DNA from: Holophagaceae bacterium
GTDB lineage: Bacteria > Acidobacteriota > Holophagae > Holophagales > Holophagaceae
Assembly (NCBI GenBank): GCA_025357545.1
Contig: JANXPB010000067.1
Coordinates: 1-34,394 of the forward strand
Direction: 5' to 3'
DNA length: 34,394 nucleotides
In this document: positions 22,382-31,284 of the stretch, in pieces
Layout: each line of letters opens with the position of its first letter
How positions within the stretch are numbered: position 1 is the stretch's first letter
The notes under the pieces: model-generated
The model's input: only the letters and a program-made list of their open reading frames with translations
Databases searched by the model: none
Told to the model about the DNA's origin: nothing
Program-made: the position numbers and the translations under genes

Positions 22382-23056
22382 ATGGACCGGGATTTCAGCG
22401 AGGCGCTAGAGCGGTTGAAGGCGCAGGGGGCCTGCCTGTGGCCGGGGGTCATTCCATCGAGGCAGATGGATGCGCTGGAGGTGGAGTTGGCTGTGGGGCC
22501 GCCCCGGCGGCCCGTTCCACTGGAGTACATCGGGATTTGGCTCAAGGGGACGGAGCTCCCCGGCTGGGCCGCGGGCGTTCTGGGGCCGGCAGCCCGCCCC
22601 GTGAGGGCTCTGCTCATGGGAAAAACTGCTGAAGACAACTGGGCCATCGCCTTCCACCAGGACACCACCGTGGCGGTGAAGGCCCATCGCGAAGTTCCGG
22701 GCTTCGGGCCGTGGGTGAACAAAGCGAACTTCTACCATGCGCAGGCCCCGGCTGAGGTGATGGCCCGGATGCTCTCGGTAAGGCTGCATCTGGACGACAG
22801 TGGTGAAGCCAACGGCCCTCTGCAGTGGATTGGCGGTTCCCATGAATTCGGGAAGTTGGGTGCCGCCATGATCGCCACGCTGGCGGCGGCAGGCCCCATC
22901 AATACGCTTCACGTGCGGCGTGGCGAAATGCTCTTCATGAATCCGCTGGTGCTGCACGGTTCCGGTCGGGCGTTGGCCTCGACCCCCCGGCGGGTCCTGC
23001 ACATCGAGTGGGCCGGCCTGCCCTTGCCCGGGGGATTGGAGTGGGCCTGGTTCTGA
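22382..23056 (+). CDS. Phytanoyl-CoA dioxygenase (PhyH)-family oxygenase
   Basis: A 224-residue Fe(II)/2-oxoglutarate-dependent oxygenase. The metal triad is seen as His-x-Asp in AFHQDTT (about residues 97-99) and the distal His in LVLHGSG (about 183). An Arg near the end (RRVLHIEW) fits 2-oxoglutarate binding. The beta-jelly-roll strands GPLQWIGGSHEFG and GEMLFMNPLVLHG are typical of the PhyH family. The substrate is unknown; hydroxylation of a small hydrophobic compound is plausible given the SRPBCC and TetR neighbours. The ATG at 22382 has only a weak ribosome binding site (GGGGT). Confidence 0.87.
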   Translation: MDRDFSEALERLKAQGACLWPGVIPSRQMDALEVELAVGPPRRPVPLEYIGIWLKGTELPGWAAGVLGPAARPVRALLMGKTAEDNWAIAFHQDTTVAVKAHREVPGFGPWVNKANFYHAQAPAEVMARMLSVRLHLDDSGEANGPLQWIGGSHEFGKLGAAMIATLAAAGPINTLHVRRGEMLFMNPLVLHGSGRALASTPRRVLHIEWAGLPLPGGLEWAWF

Positions 23057-23243
23057 TCCACGGAGGATGCGAGAGCGAATTCGAATGAGGGATGTCGAGC
23101 AATCGTGTCATTCGTGGAGCCGCACTGCCAAACTGTCCAGATGACCGAACGACGCCTATATCCCATCGATTGCTTCGCCCTCCTTCACCCGGTATCGCCT
23201 GTGACGCTGCGCGAGATTTCGTCGTTGGACATCGAGGTTGCCC

Positions 23244-26045
23244 GTGGCTGAGGAGCGCCTCTACCTGATTGATACCTTCGCCCTCATTTTTCGGGCCTAC
23301 TTCGCCAATATGCGGTTGAAGAACGGGGCGACGATGACGGTGGCGCGCATGCTACTGCACATCGTGAACCAGCATCGGCCCTCGCACCTGGCGGCCGTGT
23401 TCGACACGCCGGAGCCCACCTTCAGGCACCAGCTCTATCCCGACTACAAGGCCAACCGCGATGCGATGCCTGAGGATCTGCGGCCCCAGATCCCCCTCAT
23501 CCGCGGCCTCATCGAGGCGCTCAACATCCCCATCGTTGAGCTGCATGGTTTCGAAGCCGACGATGTGATGGGCACCCTGGCGCGGCAGGCCGCGCGGGAG
23601 GGCTTGGCCTCGGCCATCGTGAGCCCCGACAAGGATCTACTGCAACTGGTGGATGACGAAGGCCGCATCCAGGTGCTCAACAATCGCGATGGGGAAATCT
23701 GGATCGACCGGGCGGGGGTGAAGGAGCGCTTCGGCGTCTTCCCTGAACAGGTGGTCGGCATGCTCACCCTGATGGGGGATGCGTCGGACAATGTGAAGGG
23801 TGTGCCGGGCATCGGCGAGAAGGGTGCCCGGGCTCTGATGGAGACCTATGGCAGTCTGGACGAGGTCCTTGCCCACAAGGGGGACCTGAAACCCAAGCAG
23901 CAGGCCGGCCTCGAGGCAGCGCGCGAATGGCTGGACCTCTCCCGGCGCCTGGTCACGGTGGTCACGGACCTGGAACTGCCAGTAACCGTTCATGACCTCG
24001 TCTACAAAGGCGTGGACCAGGCCAAGGCCCGGGAGGCCTTCAAGGCTCTCGGCTTCCAATCCCTCACCAAGGAATTCACCGCCGCCTCGGGGGGCGAGGG
24101 AGGGACTGGCCGCGCCTACCGCCACGCCACGAGCATCCAGGATCTCGAAGCGGCTCTCGGCGAGATCCGCGCCGCCAAGCGCTGCGGCCTGGATACGGAA
24201 ACCACCAGCATCGATGCCACCCGGGGCCATATGGTGGGCCTCAGCCTCGCGTGGAAACCCAACGAGGGCCTCTATGTCCCGCTGGGCCACCTCAACCCGC
24301 CGACAGCGGATACGGAAGGGGCCCTGCCGGGGCTGCTGCCGGATTCGGGTCTCAGCGATTCGGAATTGGATTTGCGTGGCGATGCGGGGGACTATTTCGA
24401 TGGCTTGGCGGCCCATCTGGATTCCCGCAATCTGAATTTCCGTGAAGTACGCCGGGTCCTGGCCCCTTTACTTGCCGATGCGGGCATCGCGAAGGTAGGC
24501 CAGAACCTCAAGTACGACCTCCAGGTGCTGGCGCGCCACGGTTTCGAAGTGCAGGGCGTGGCAGGGGACAGCATGGTGCAGAGTTACCTGCTGGATTCGG
24601 TCCTGCGCCACAACCTGGATGATCTGAGTGCGCGCTGGCTGGACACCCGGCCCATTCCTTTTGAAGCGGTGGTGGGGAAGGGCAAGGCGCAGAAGCGCTT
24701 CGACGAAGCGGAGTTCGAACCGGCGGTGCAGTACGCCGCCGAGGACGCGGACCTGGCCCTGCAGCTAGTGAACAAGATGGACGCCGCCCTGCGCGACCCC
24801 CAGCTTCTCAACCTCTACCGAGAAGTCGATCTGCCCCTGGTGGAGGTCCTGGCCTTACTGGAACGGACGGGCATCCGCGTGGACTTGAAGGTGCTCTCAA
24901 CGCTGGCCAAGGACATGAATGCCCAGCGTGATGAGGCTGCGCTGCGGGTGACGGAGCTGGCGGGCGAGGCCTTCAACCTCAACAGCCCCGCCCAGCTCGC
25001 CAAGATCCTCTACGACAAACTGGGGCTGCCGGTGCTGCAGCGCACAGCCAAGACCAAGGCCCCCAGCACCGACGAGGACGTGCTGCTGGAATTGGCCCTG
25101 CGGGAGGACGGCGAAATCGCCCGGCAGCTCCTGAAACATCGGCAGATGGTGAAACTCCTCGGCACCTACGTGGAGGCGCTGCCCGCCATGGTGAACCCCG
25201 TCACCGGCCGCGTACACACCAAGCTCCACGCGGCGGTGGTGGCGTCGGGCCGCCTGGCCTCCAGCGACCCGAATCTTCAAAACATCCCCATCCGCACCGA
25301 AGCGGGCCGCCGCATCCGGGGCGCTTTCGTGCCCGAGGAAGGGTGGGTACTGCTGGATGCGGACTACTCGCAGATCGAGCTGCGGGTCGTGGCTGCCCTG
25401 GCGCAGGATCCGGTGCTGCTGGGCGCCTTCGAGGCGGGTGAGGACATCCACCGGCGCACGGCCTCGGAAGTGATGGGCGTGCCTCTGGACCAGGTGAGCG
25501 CCGACGATCGCGCCAAGGCCAAGGCCGTGAATTTCGGGCTGCTCTACGGCCAGGGCGCCTTCGCGCTGGCGGCATCCTTGGGCATCACCACCAAGGAGGC
25601 CAAGGCCTTCATCGAACGCTACTTCGAACGCATGCCCCAAGTGGCCAAGTGGATCGAAGGCACCAAGGAGAAGGCGCTGAAGGACTTGCAGGTGCGCACC
25701 CACTGGGGCCGCATCCGGCGCATCGCCGAGCTGGAAAGTGCCAACCCCGGCCTGAAGGCTCAAGGCTTGCGGGAAGCGGTGAATACGGTGGTGCAGGGCA
25801 CCGCCGCCGACATCATGCGCCGGGCGATGGTGCGCCTGCACCGTATGCTGGCGGCCGAAAAACTGCACGCGAGGTTGCTGTTGCAGGTCCACGATGAACT
25901 GCTGGTGGAGGCGCCGCCGGAGGAAGTGGAACGCGGTTCGGAACTCCTGCGCGAAGCCATGGAGGGCGCCGACGACTTGGCGCCCTTGGGGGTGAAATTG
26001 GCGGCGGAAGTTCGGGCTGGAAAAAGCTGGCTGGAGTGCAAATAG
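23244..26045 (+). CDS. polA: DNA polymerase I
   Basis: A 933-residue, full-length Pol I for gap filling and RNA primer removal. Residues 1-290 are the 5'-3' nuclease (YLIDTFALIFRAYFA, then DYKANR, DASDNVKGVPGIG). The 3'-5' proofreading domain follows: Asp317 and Glu319 in DTETTS, QNLKYDLQ, and AAEDADLAL; all expected metal-binding motifs are present. The polymerase domain carries motif A (Asp707 in DYSQIELR), motif B (KAVNFGLLYGQGAF) and motif C (Asp884 in QVHDEL). A GTG at 23244 with GAGG six bases upstream is the best start; a TTG at 23238 is in frame but less likely. The 3' end is convergent with the minus-strand gene at 26155. Confidence 0.97.
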   Translation: MAEERLYLIDTFALIFRAYFANMRLKNGATMTVARMLLHIVNQHRPSHLAAVFDTPEPTFRHQLYPDYKANRDAMPEDLRPQIPLIRGLIEALNIPIVELHGFEADDVMGTLARQAAREGLASAIVSPDKDLLQLVDDEGRIQVLNNRDGEIWIDRAGVKERFGVFPEQVVGMLTLMGDASDNVKGVPGIGEKGARALMETYGSLDEVLAHKGDLKPKQQAGLEAAREWLDLSRRLVTVVTDLELPVTVHDLVYKGVDQAKAREAFKALGFQSLTKEFTAASGGEGGTGRAYRHATSIQDLEAALGEIRAAKRCGLDTETTSIDATRGHMVGLSLAWKPNEGLYVPLGHLNPPTADTEGALPGLLPDSGLSDSELDLRGDAGDYFDGLAAHLDSRNLNFREVRRVLAPLLADAGIAKVGQNLKYDLQVLARHGFEVQGVAGDSMVQSYLLDSVLRHNLDDLSARWLDTRPIPFEAVVGKGKAQKRFDEAEFEPAVQYAAEDADLALQLVNKMDAALRDPQLLNLYREVDLPLVEVLALLERTGIRVDLKVLSTLAKDMNAQRDEAALRVTELAGEAFNLNSPAQLAKILYDKLGLPVLQRTAKTKAPSTDEDVLLELALREDGEIARQLLKHRQMVKLLGTYVEALPAMVNPVTGRVHTKLHAAVVASGRLASSDPNLQNIPIRTEAGRRIRGAFVPEEGWVLLDADYSQIELRVVAALAQDPVLLGAFEAGEDIHRRTASEVMGVPLDQVSADDRAKAKAVNFGLLYGQGAFALAASLGITTKEAKAFIERYFERMPQVAKWIEGTKEKALKDLQVRTHWGRIRRIAELESANPGLKAQGLREAVNTVVQGTAADIMRRAMVRLHRMLAAEKLHARLLLQVHDELLVEAPPEEVERGSELLREAMEGADDLAPLGVKLAAEVRAGKSWLECK

Positions 26046-26154
26046 GCCCCCGGGATTTCATGAAGCCGGCGGAAGGAATCCAGTCTTCAATCCGGTGCCT
26101 GGCCGTCCCCCACCAGGGTCAGGCAGAACCGGTCCCTGGCGGGGATCACAGCGT

Positions 26155-26694
26155 CTAGGGCAGCGCGACGATATCCACCGAGGCGTGGGTGGCGGCGGCC
26201 AATTTCTCGCCCGGGAGCAGCACCCTCACATCGCCTTTGAGGGCCGTGTTCACGAGCAGTTCCCCGCGCGTGGCGTCGCCAATGACGAACCAGGCGCCCT
26301 GTTTCAGTGCGATGGGGGTGGTGGCCATGGTGGGGATGCTGTTGATGGCCATGCGGTGGATGATGCGGGAGGCGCCGATCATGCCATCCCCGGCAATGCG
26401 GTCATGGGGGAGCAGCACCACCGCATCCGGCTTGACCCGGTCCAGGTAGCTGGCCGCTTGGCCCACCTGGTCGAAGTTGCGTACGTCCAACACCAGAATG
26501 CGGTCCACGTCGGCCACCCGGGCCAGGTCGTTGACCGCATCGCGGCTGTTGGCGTAGTCGCATACCACCGCCAGGCATTTCGCCGCCGGTCGGTTGGCCT
26601 TGTACACCGCGACCATCGGGTCGAATTGCCCGGCGAGCAGGGGAACCCCAAGCGACACCAGACTGGATTTGAGGATGATATTGGGTAAGCGCAT
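26155..26694 (-). CDS. Exported protein of unknown function, weakly like ABC_sub_bind
   Basis: A 179-residue protein with a hydrophobic N-terminus (ILKSSLVSLGVPLLA) that could be a signal peptide. The rest alternates helix and strand: LAVVCDYANS, DRILVLDVRN, DAVVLLPHDR, 'GAWFVIGDATRG' and 'GDVRVLLPG'. The order and the last two motifs resemble the second half of periplasmic substrate-binding proteins of the ABC_sub_bind (TrpX-like) type, but the protein is only about half their length and no transporter genes are near. The start is well supported by AGGAGG five bases before the ATG. It stands alone on its strand between polA and purD. Confidence 0.65.
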   Translation of the reverse strand: MRLPNIILKSSLVSLGVPLLAGQFDPMVAVYKANRPAAKCLAVVCDYANSRDAVNDLARVADVDRILVLDVRNFDQVGQAASYLDRVKPDAVVLLPHDRIAGDGMIGASRIIHRMAINSIPTMATTPIALKQGAWFVIGDATRGELLVNTALKGDVRVLLPGEKLAAATHASVDIVALP

Positions 26695-27036
26695 TGCAGC
26701 CTCCTGTTTCGCCCGCCTGGGCTTGAGCGGTTCAAAGATCCGGGTCCATGACCTTGGCCCTGAGGTTTCCCTCCAACGGAAGGAATGAGCCCAGGATCGG
26801 CCGCGCTTGAACCCTGAAAATGGCTACGGGGCCGATGCCTAACAAATTGGGGTATGGACTGGAACCGGTGGGGCGAAGCGACAGGTTCCCGGGGGTCCAG
26901 CGGGGCCAGGCTTCAAGGCTGATTCATTCGTCCGGGCAGACTGCGGTCCGATCCAGGGCCCTGTGGGTGCAACTCAGGTCATGGACCCTTCGACCCAGGG
27001 ATTCCCGGGCCAGTACACTGGAAGTTCGGAGCATCT
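26695..27036. other. Intergenic stretch upstream of purD
   Basis: A 342-bp divergent gap between the exported protein gene and purD. I see no gene and no strong palindrome. The last 40 bases include a possible -10-like TACACT (about 27014-27019) and a CGGAG ribosome binding site six bases before the purD ATG. No purine riboswitch fold was recognised. Confidence 0.5.
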
Positions 27037-28341
27037 ATGAAAATCCTGCTGATCGGCTCAGGTGGCCGGGAACACGCGCTTGCCTTGAAGCTCATGGCCG
27101 CTCCGACGCCGGTGAAGCTCTTCGCAGCGCCCGGCAGCGATGCCATCGGGGATCTGGGCACCTGCCTGCCCTTGGCCGCCGAAGATGTGGCGGGCTTGAC
27201 CGCGTGGGCCGCGGAAAATCGCCCGGATCTCACCATCATCGGGCCTGAAGCCCCGCTGGTGGCGGGCCTTGCGGATGCCCTCAGCGCCCAGGGACTGGCG
27301 GTGTTCGGGCACGATGCGGCCACGGCCCGGCTGGAGGGCAGCAAGTCCTTTGCGAAGGACTTCATGAAGCGTCACGGCATCCCCTGCGCCGCCAGCGCCA
27401 GTGTCACGGACCTGCACAATGGCGAGGCCATCATCAGTACCTGGACCCACGGCTACCCGATCGTCCTGAAGGCCGACGGCCTGGCGGCGGGGAAGGGCGT
27501 GGTGCTGGCCACTACCCAGGAGGAGGCCCTTGCCACCTTGCGGAGCTTCCTGGAGGGCCAATTCGGCGAAGCCTCGAAGACCGTGCTGCTGGAAGCACCC
27601 CTTTTCGGGATGGAGCTGAGCCTCCATGTGCTGGTGGACGTGGACGCGAACCACGCGCGGTTCGTCATGCTGCCGGCCTGCCAGGACCACAAGCGCATTT
27701 TCGACGGCGATCAGGGACCCAACACCGGCGGCATGGGAGCCTTCGGGCCCATCCCCTTCCTCAAAGCCGAGGATATCGGCCAGTTGCGGGATGAACTGGT
27801 GGCGCCCACTGTACGAGGGCTCCGCCAGGATGGTCTGAAGGCACAGGGGGTGCTGTTCCTCGGGGTCATGTGGGACGCCACGGGACCCAAGCTGCTGGAG
27901 TACAACTGCCGCTTCGGCGATCCCGAAACCCAGGTGCTCATGCAGCTGCTCAACGAGGACGTGCCGCAGCTCCTGCTGGAAGTGGCGGAGGGGCGGCTGG
28001 ACCGCGAGCGGGTCAAGCTCCATCCAGGCTGCGCCATCTCGGTGGTGCTGGCGGCAGAGGGCTACCCCGGCGAGCCCAAGCAAGGCGTGCCCATCGAGGT
28101 GGGCACTCCAGCCATCACGGTCATCCACGCGGGCACCCGGAAGGCGGAGGGCCGCTGGGTGACCGCCGGGGGTCGGGTGATGAACCTGAGCACCCACGCC
28201 GGCAGCCTGGCCTCGGCCCGGGAGCGGCTGCAGGAGGGCTTCGAGTCGGTGCACTGGCCGGGCATGCAATACCGCAAGGACATCGGGCTGCGGGCCCTCC
28301 GGCATGCGGAGGCCGGCCTCACGGTGCGGGATCCCTGGTGA
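27037..28341 (+). CDS. purD: Phosphoribosylamine-glycine ligase
   Basis: A 434-residue GAR synthetase, the second step of purine synthesis, which joins glycine to phosphoribosylamine with ATP. The N-terminus MKILLIGSGGREHALALKL is diagnostic. The ATP-grasp region follows with SKSFAKDFMKRHGIP, PIVLKADGLAAGKGVV, the DHKRIFDGDQGPNTGGMGAFGP block (no break in the motif) and EYNCRFGDPETQ. The length matches the family. The start is supported by a CGGAG upstream. The gene is followed 13 bp later by a DinB-like gene, which may share its transcript. Confidence 0.97.
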   Translation: MKILLIGSGGREHALALKLMAAPTPVKLFAAPGSDAIGDLGTCLPLAAEDVAGLTAWAAENRPDLTIIGPEAPLVAGLADALSAQGLAVFGHDAATARLEGSKSFAKDFMKRHGIPCAASASVTDLHNGEAIISTWTHGYPIVLKADGLAAGKGVVLATTQEEALATLRSFLEGQFGEASKTVLLEAPLFGMELSLHVLVDVDANHARFVMLPACQDHKRIFDGDQGPNTGGMGAFGPIPFLKAEDIGQLRDELVAPTVRGLRQDGLKAQGVLFLGVMWDATGPKLLEYNCRFGDPETQVLMQLLNEDVPQLLLEVAEGRLDRERVKLHPGCAISVVLAAEGYPGEPKQGVPIEVGTPAITVIHAGTRKAEGRWVTAGGRVMNLSTHAGSLASARERLQEGFESVHWPGMQYRKDIGLRALRHAEAGLTVRDPW

Positions 28342-28354
28342 AATGGGAGTCTTC

Positions 28355-28840
28355 ATGATCGAGCTCATCCGGGATCTTTACGCTCACCCGGAATGGGCCG
28401 ACGCCCAGCACTGGCGGACCATCCTGGCCAGCCCGGCAGCGCTAGGGAACGACGGACTGAGGCAGGTGCTCTTCCACATCCATGGGGTCCAGCAGGTATG
28501 GCTGGCACGTTGGCAAGGCGCGGACCTCGGCTTCTCCAAGCCCGAGGACTATCCTCTGACTTTGAATCTCTATCCCTTTGCCAAGGCCTGTCACTCGGCC
28601 CTCAGGGCCTACCTGTCCCTTCGTTCTGAAGCTGATCTCCCGGCGGCCGTGACCTATCGCAACATCGCGGGGGAAACCTTCAGTCAGCCCTTGAGGGACC
28701 TGCTGCTCCATCTGCCCTACCACAGCCAATACCACCGTGGGCAGACCGCCCGGGCTCTGGTGGCGTTGGGTTCCCACGCCCCGGCCACGGATCTGGTGGT
28801 GTGGCAGCGGGCGGGGCGAGCGCAGGCCGAATGGCCTTGA
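28355..28840 (+). CDS. DinB-like four-helix-bundle protein (copy 1)
   Basis: A 161-residue DinB/YfiT-family protein. It starts MIELIRDLYAHPEWADAQ and ends with the metal-binding motif YHSQYHRGQ near residue 125; a third His is in FHIHGVQQVWL. Family members are often thiol-transferases or damage-linked metal enzymes, but the substrate is rarely known. The ATG at 28355 is supported by GGGAG five bases upstream, preferred over the longer frame that overlaps purD. It is followed by a second DinB-like gene. Confidence 0.85.
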   Translation: MIELIRDLYAHPEWADAQHWRTILASPAALGNDGLRQVLFHIHGVQQVWLARWQGADLGFSKPEDYPLTLNLYPFAKACHSALRAYLSLRSEADLPAAVTYRNIAGETFSQPLRDLLLHLPYHSQYHRGQTARALVALGSHAPATDLVVWQRAGRAQAEWP

Positions 28841-28872
28841 AGCCTGGAGGAATTTTTTCTCAAGGAGCCCTC

Positions 28873-29388
28873 ATGTTCGATAACCTCCGCGATCTCTTGA
28901 ACCACATGGCCTGGGCCGACGGCCAGTTCTTCCACGCCTGGTCCTTGGGGCCCCAGGATGACGCGGAGCTGCGGGAGCGCTGGTCCCATGTCCTGGGTAC
29001 CGCGACCTTGTTCACGGAGATCCTCCGGGGCGAGCACGAACTTCCCTGGGACAAGATCCAGTCCGGTGAAGTGCGCCCGCCCTGGCTGGACCAACCACTG
29101 AAAACCTTCGACGACCTCAAAGCCCGGACTCAGGCCCTCCATGCAAAGCTGGCCTCGACCCTTGCCGGCTGGAGCGAGGACGCCCTTGCCCAGCCGGTCC
29201 GCATCCCCTGGTTTCCGGAGCCTCCCTGCGTGATCACCGCCGCCGAGGCGGTCCTGCAGGCGGTGCTGCACACCCAGCATCACCGGGGGCAGTGCATGAC
29301 CCGCTTGAAGGCAGCGGGCGGAAGGAATTCCAATGTGGACTACATCATCTGGATCTGGAAGGGGCGGCCCGCGGCCCGCTGGGCCTGA
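28873..29388 (+). CDS. DinB-like four-helix-bundle protein (copy 2)
   Basis: A 171-residue second DinB-family protein, divergent from copy 1 but with the same frame: MFDNLRDLLNHMAWADGQFF at the start, a conserved His in 'WSHVLGTATLF', and TQHHRGQ as the metal-binding motif near residue 138. It ends in VDYIIWIWKG, a common tail of the family. The ATG at 28873 has AAGGAG six bases upstream. The tandem pair suggests duplication followed by divergence. Confidence 0.87.
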   Translation: MFDNLRDLLNHMAWADGQFFHAWSLGPQDDAELRERWSHVLGTATLFTEILRGEHELPWDKIQSGEVRPPWLDQPLKTFDDLKARTQALHAKLASTLAGWSEDALAQPVRIPWFPEPPCVITAAEAVLQAVLHTQHHRGQCMTRLKAAGGRNSNVDYIIWIWKGRPAARWA

Positions 29389-29464
29389 ACAGGCACCCGA
29401 CCATTCGAGGGGACCGAACACCGCAGGTGCTTGCAGCAGAGCCAATCTGGATATTCTTGGAGCC

Positions 29465-30604
29465 ATGCGCCCCCTCATTGTAATGCTCCTGGCCGCGTCT
29501 CTGCCCCTCTCCGCCCAGTTCTGGGCGCGACTCGCGAACCCTTCCGTCGAGGTGGGCATTCTGCATCCACCCGAACTGGGCTTGAAAATTTCACGAATGG
29601 CCCTGGCGCCTGCGCGCAACCCGGCGTCCATGGAATTGGCGGATGCCCTCGCGGCGGATCTGTTGCGGGAGCGCGACCTGGAGGTGGTGGCCAAGGGCGA
29701 CGTGGACCTGCTGGACCGGGCCCAAGATATGGCAGCGCGTGGAACCGTGGATCCTGATCTGGTGACCCAGTTGGGACGGGCCCTCGGCCCCGTGGTGCTG
29801 CTTACGGTCCATGTGAACCGCGCTGAGTTCAAGCATCAGGAAAGCTCCAAGGACACGAAAGATAAGGAGGGCAAGCTCACCGCCACCACACATACCCTCA
29901 CCACCACCTTGAATTTTGAAGCCGATCTGCAAGTGGTGGACGGGACCACAGGCAAAGTGCTGGGCGTGGCGCAGATCCGGGAGATGCCCGTTGTGAGCGT
30001 GAGTTCCGACAAGGGCCGGCCCACTCCACCTGATGAGCATGTGCTCCGTCGGAAGGCCTTCGATGTAGCTCTGGATCGGGTGTTGAAGCTCTTGTTGCCC
30101 TGGTCGGAAACCACCAAGCAAATCTACTTTGACGATAAGGCCTACCGCATGGATCAGGCCGCCACGTTGATGAAGGCGAATGATTTTCAGGGCGCCCATA
30201 AGCTTGCGGAGTCCGGCGCAGTGGAGGCCGAGGCCGATGCAGCGGGTGAAGCGAAACTCCGAGCTCGGGCCGTCTACAATCTTGGTGTGGTGGCTTTTGC
30301 CCAAGGGAACCCCGGATCGGCCATCCAGAAATTCCGCCGCGCCCTGGAGATTCTCCCGGATGCCGGCATCTTCAAGGACGCCCTGAAGGAGGCTCAGCGC
30401 GCCGTGGAAGTGCGCGCTACCTACGATCGCTACCAACGGAGCGCCGACCTCACCGCTCACACCGCGAACCGCCCTCGGCCTTCCAGCGACAAGGCCCGCA
30501 CGCCTGAAGAACGGCTGGAAGATCTGGAGCGCTTGTGGAAGAAGGGGCTGCTTAGCGAGGATGAATACAGGACCAAGCGCGCGGAGATATTGAAATCACT
30601 ATGA
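29465..30604 (+). CDS. Exported CsgG/LpoB-like protein with TPRs and a SHOCT domain
   Basis: A 379-residue protein. I chose the ATG at 29465, which starts a signal peptide (LIVMLLAASLPLSAQF). Residues 30-190 resemble CsgG/LpoB-type envelope proteins: 'ASMELADALAADLLRERDLEVVAKGDVDLLDRA' is the characteristic segment, followed by 'LGRALGPVVLLTVHV' and a strand pair 'ADLQVVDGTTGKVLG'. Residues 215-325 look like two or three TPR units (ARAVYNLGVVAFAQGNPGSAIQKFRRALEILP). The last 32 residues are a SHOCT domain (EERLEDLERLWKKG, then SEDEYRTKRAEILKSL). A paralogous SHOCT fragment lies at 33621-33722. No neighbouring curli or penicillin-binding protein genes are visible, so a role in outer-membrane assembly or peptidoglycan work is a guess. 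Confidence 0.75.
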   Translation: MRPLIVMLLAASLPLSAQFWARLANPSVEVGILHPPELGLKISRMALAPARNPASMELADALAADLLRERDLEVVAKGDVDLLDRAQDMAARGTVDPDLVTQLGRALGPVVLLTVHVNRAEFKHQESSKDTKDKEGKLTATTHTLTTTLNFEADLQVVDGTTGKVLGVAQIREMPVVSVSSDKGRPTPPDEHVLRRKAFDVALDRVLKLLLPWSETTKQIYFDDKAYRMDQAATLMKANDFQGAHKLAESGAVEAEADAAGEAKLRARAVYNLGVVAFAQGNPGSAIQKFRRALEILPDAGIFKDALKEAQRAVEVRATYDRYQRSADLTAHTANRPRPSSDKARTPEERLEDLERLWKKGLLSEDEYRTKRAEILKSL

Positions 30605-30729
30605 GGACATCTGGTTCTGAATATTATCAATTCTAAATAAAGAAGTTGGTGCCACTACCCCGCATGCACTTGCTCCACTATTTGCGAAACTTGCGGAGCG
30701 ACCCAGCTTATTGCGGTCAATCCGTTCCA

Positions 30730-30747
30730 TCAAACTCGGACGTTTGA
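30730..30747. promoter_or_regulatory. Short inverted repeat upstream of 30787 gene
   Basis: TCAAAC-TCGGAC-GTTTGA, a 6-bp perfect inverted repeat with a 6-nt gap, 39 bp before the ATG. It may be an operator or chance. The rest of the 182-bp gap (30605-30786) is relatively AT-rich near the preceding stop and holds no gene. Confidence 0.3.
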
Positions 30748-30786
30748 ATTTCCTCTACGCAGCTTTCATTTAGCATCGGAGTGCTC

Positions 30787-31284
30787 ATGCGCCGCCTCGC
30801 TACGGTTTTCCTCGCCAGCAGCGCCTTGGTCGCAGCAGGCAACGGGGGCGAAGGCAAAGTGGGGCCGGCCCAGGGCCGTGCCTCGAATGTGACGCTGTTC
30901 ACCGCAGCCAAAGAGCTTCCCGGCATCGCTGAAAAGCCCATCTACGAGCTGCATGGCGAGGTGGCGGGCCATCGGGTTCTGCTTCGCTTCCTGCCAAGCG
31001 GCCGCATCTACCTCCTCCAGGTGGACCTCGGCGATGACCAGTGGATCCCGGCGCTTGCCTTCGAGTACGTGAAGATCTACCCGCTGGCAGCGGGCCAGGA
31101 CCCAGCCCAGGTGGCCGCGAAGCTCAGGATGCCGAAGGCCCATACGGGCCCCATCACACCCTTGGCCCGGGTGCTGATCCAGTTGAAAGGCACCTTGAAG
31201 GGCACTGGCAATCAGATGGATCAGACCCAGGAAATGGACGTCTCTTTCTGGGCAGTGCTCGTCGAGCCCCCGCTCAAGGTCTGA
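30787..31284 (+). CDS. Small exported protein of unknown function
   Basis: A 165-residue protein with a signal peptide (MRRLATVFLASSALVAAG). The mature part has clear strand-rich segments (YELHGEVAGHRVLLRFLPSGRIYLLQVDLG, RVLIQLKGTLKG, VSFWAVLVEP) and no cysteines. I do not recognise a family. The ATG at 30787 is preceded by CGGAG at a short spacing; a GTG at 30781 is the longer alternative. It follows the SHOCT gene by 182 bp. A small hairpin (AGCCAG / CTGGCT, about 31323-31344) downstream could end its transcript. Confidence 0.6.
   Translation: MRRLATVFLASSALVAAGNGGEGKVGPAQGRASNVTLFTAAKELPGIAEKPIYELHGEVAGHRVLLRFLPSGRIYLLQVDLGDDQWIPALAFEYVKIYPLAAGQDPAQVAAKLRMPKAHTGPITPLARVLIQLKGTLKGTGNQMDQTQEMDVSFWAVLVEPPLKV

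Noticed and set aside
24897-25892. A 331-residue minus-strand frame opposite polA
   Set aside because: Antisense shadow of the polymerase domain.
27058-28368. A 436-residue minus-strand frame opposite purD
   Set aside because: It covers purD almost exactly in antisense; the purD protein is unmistakable.
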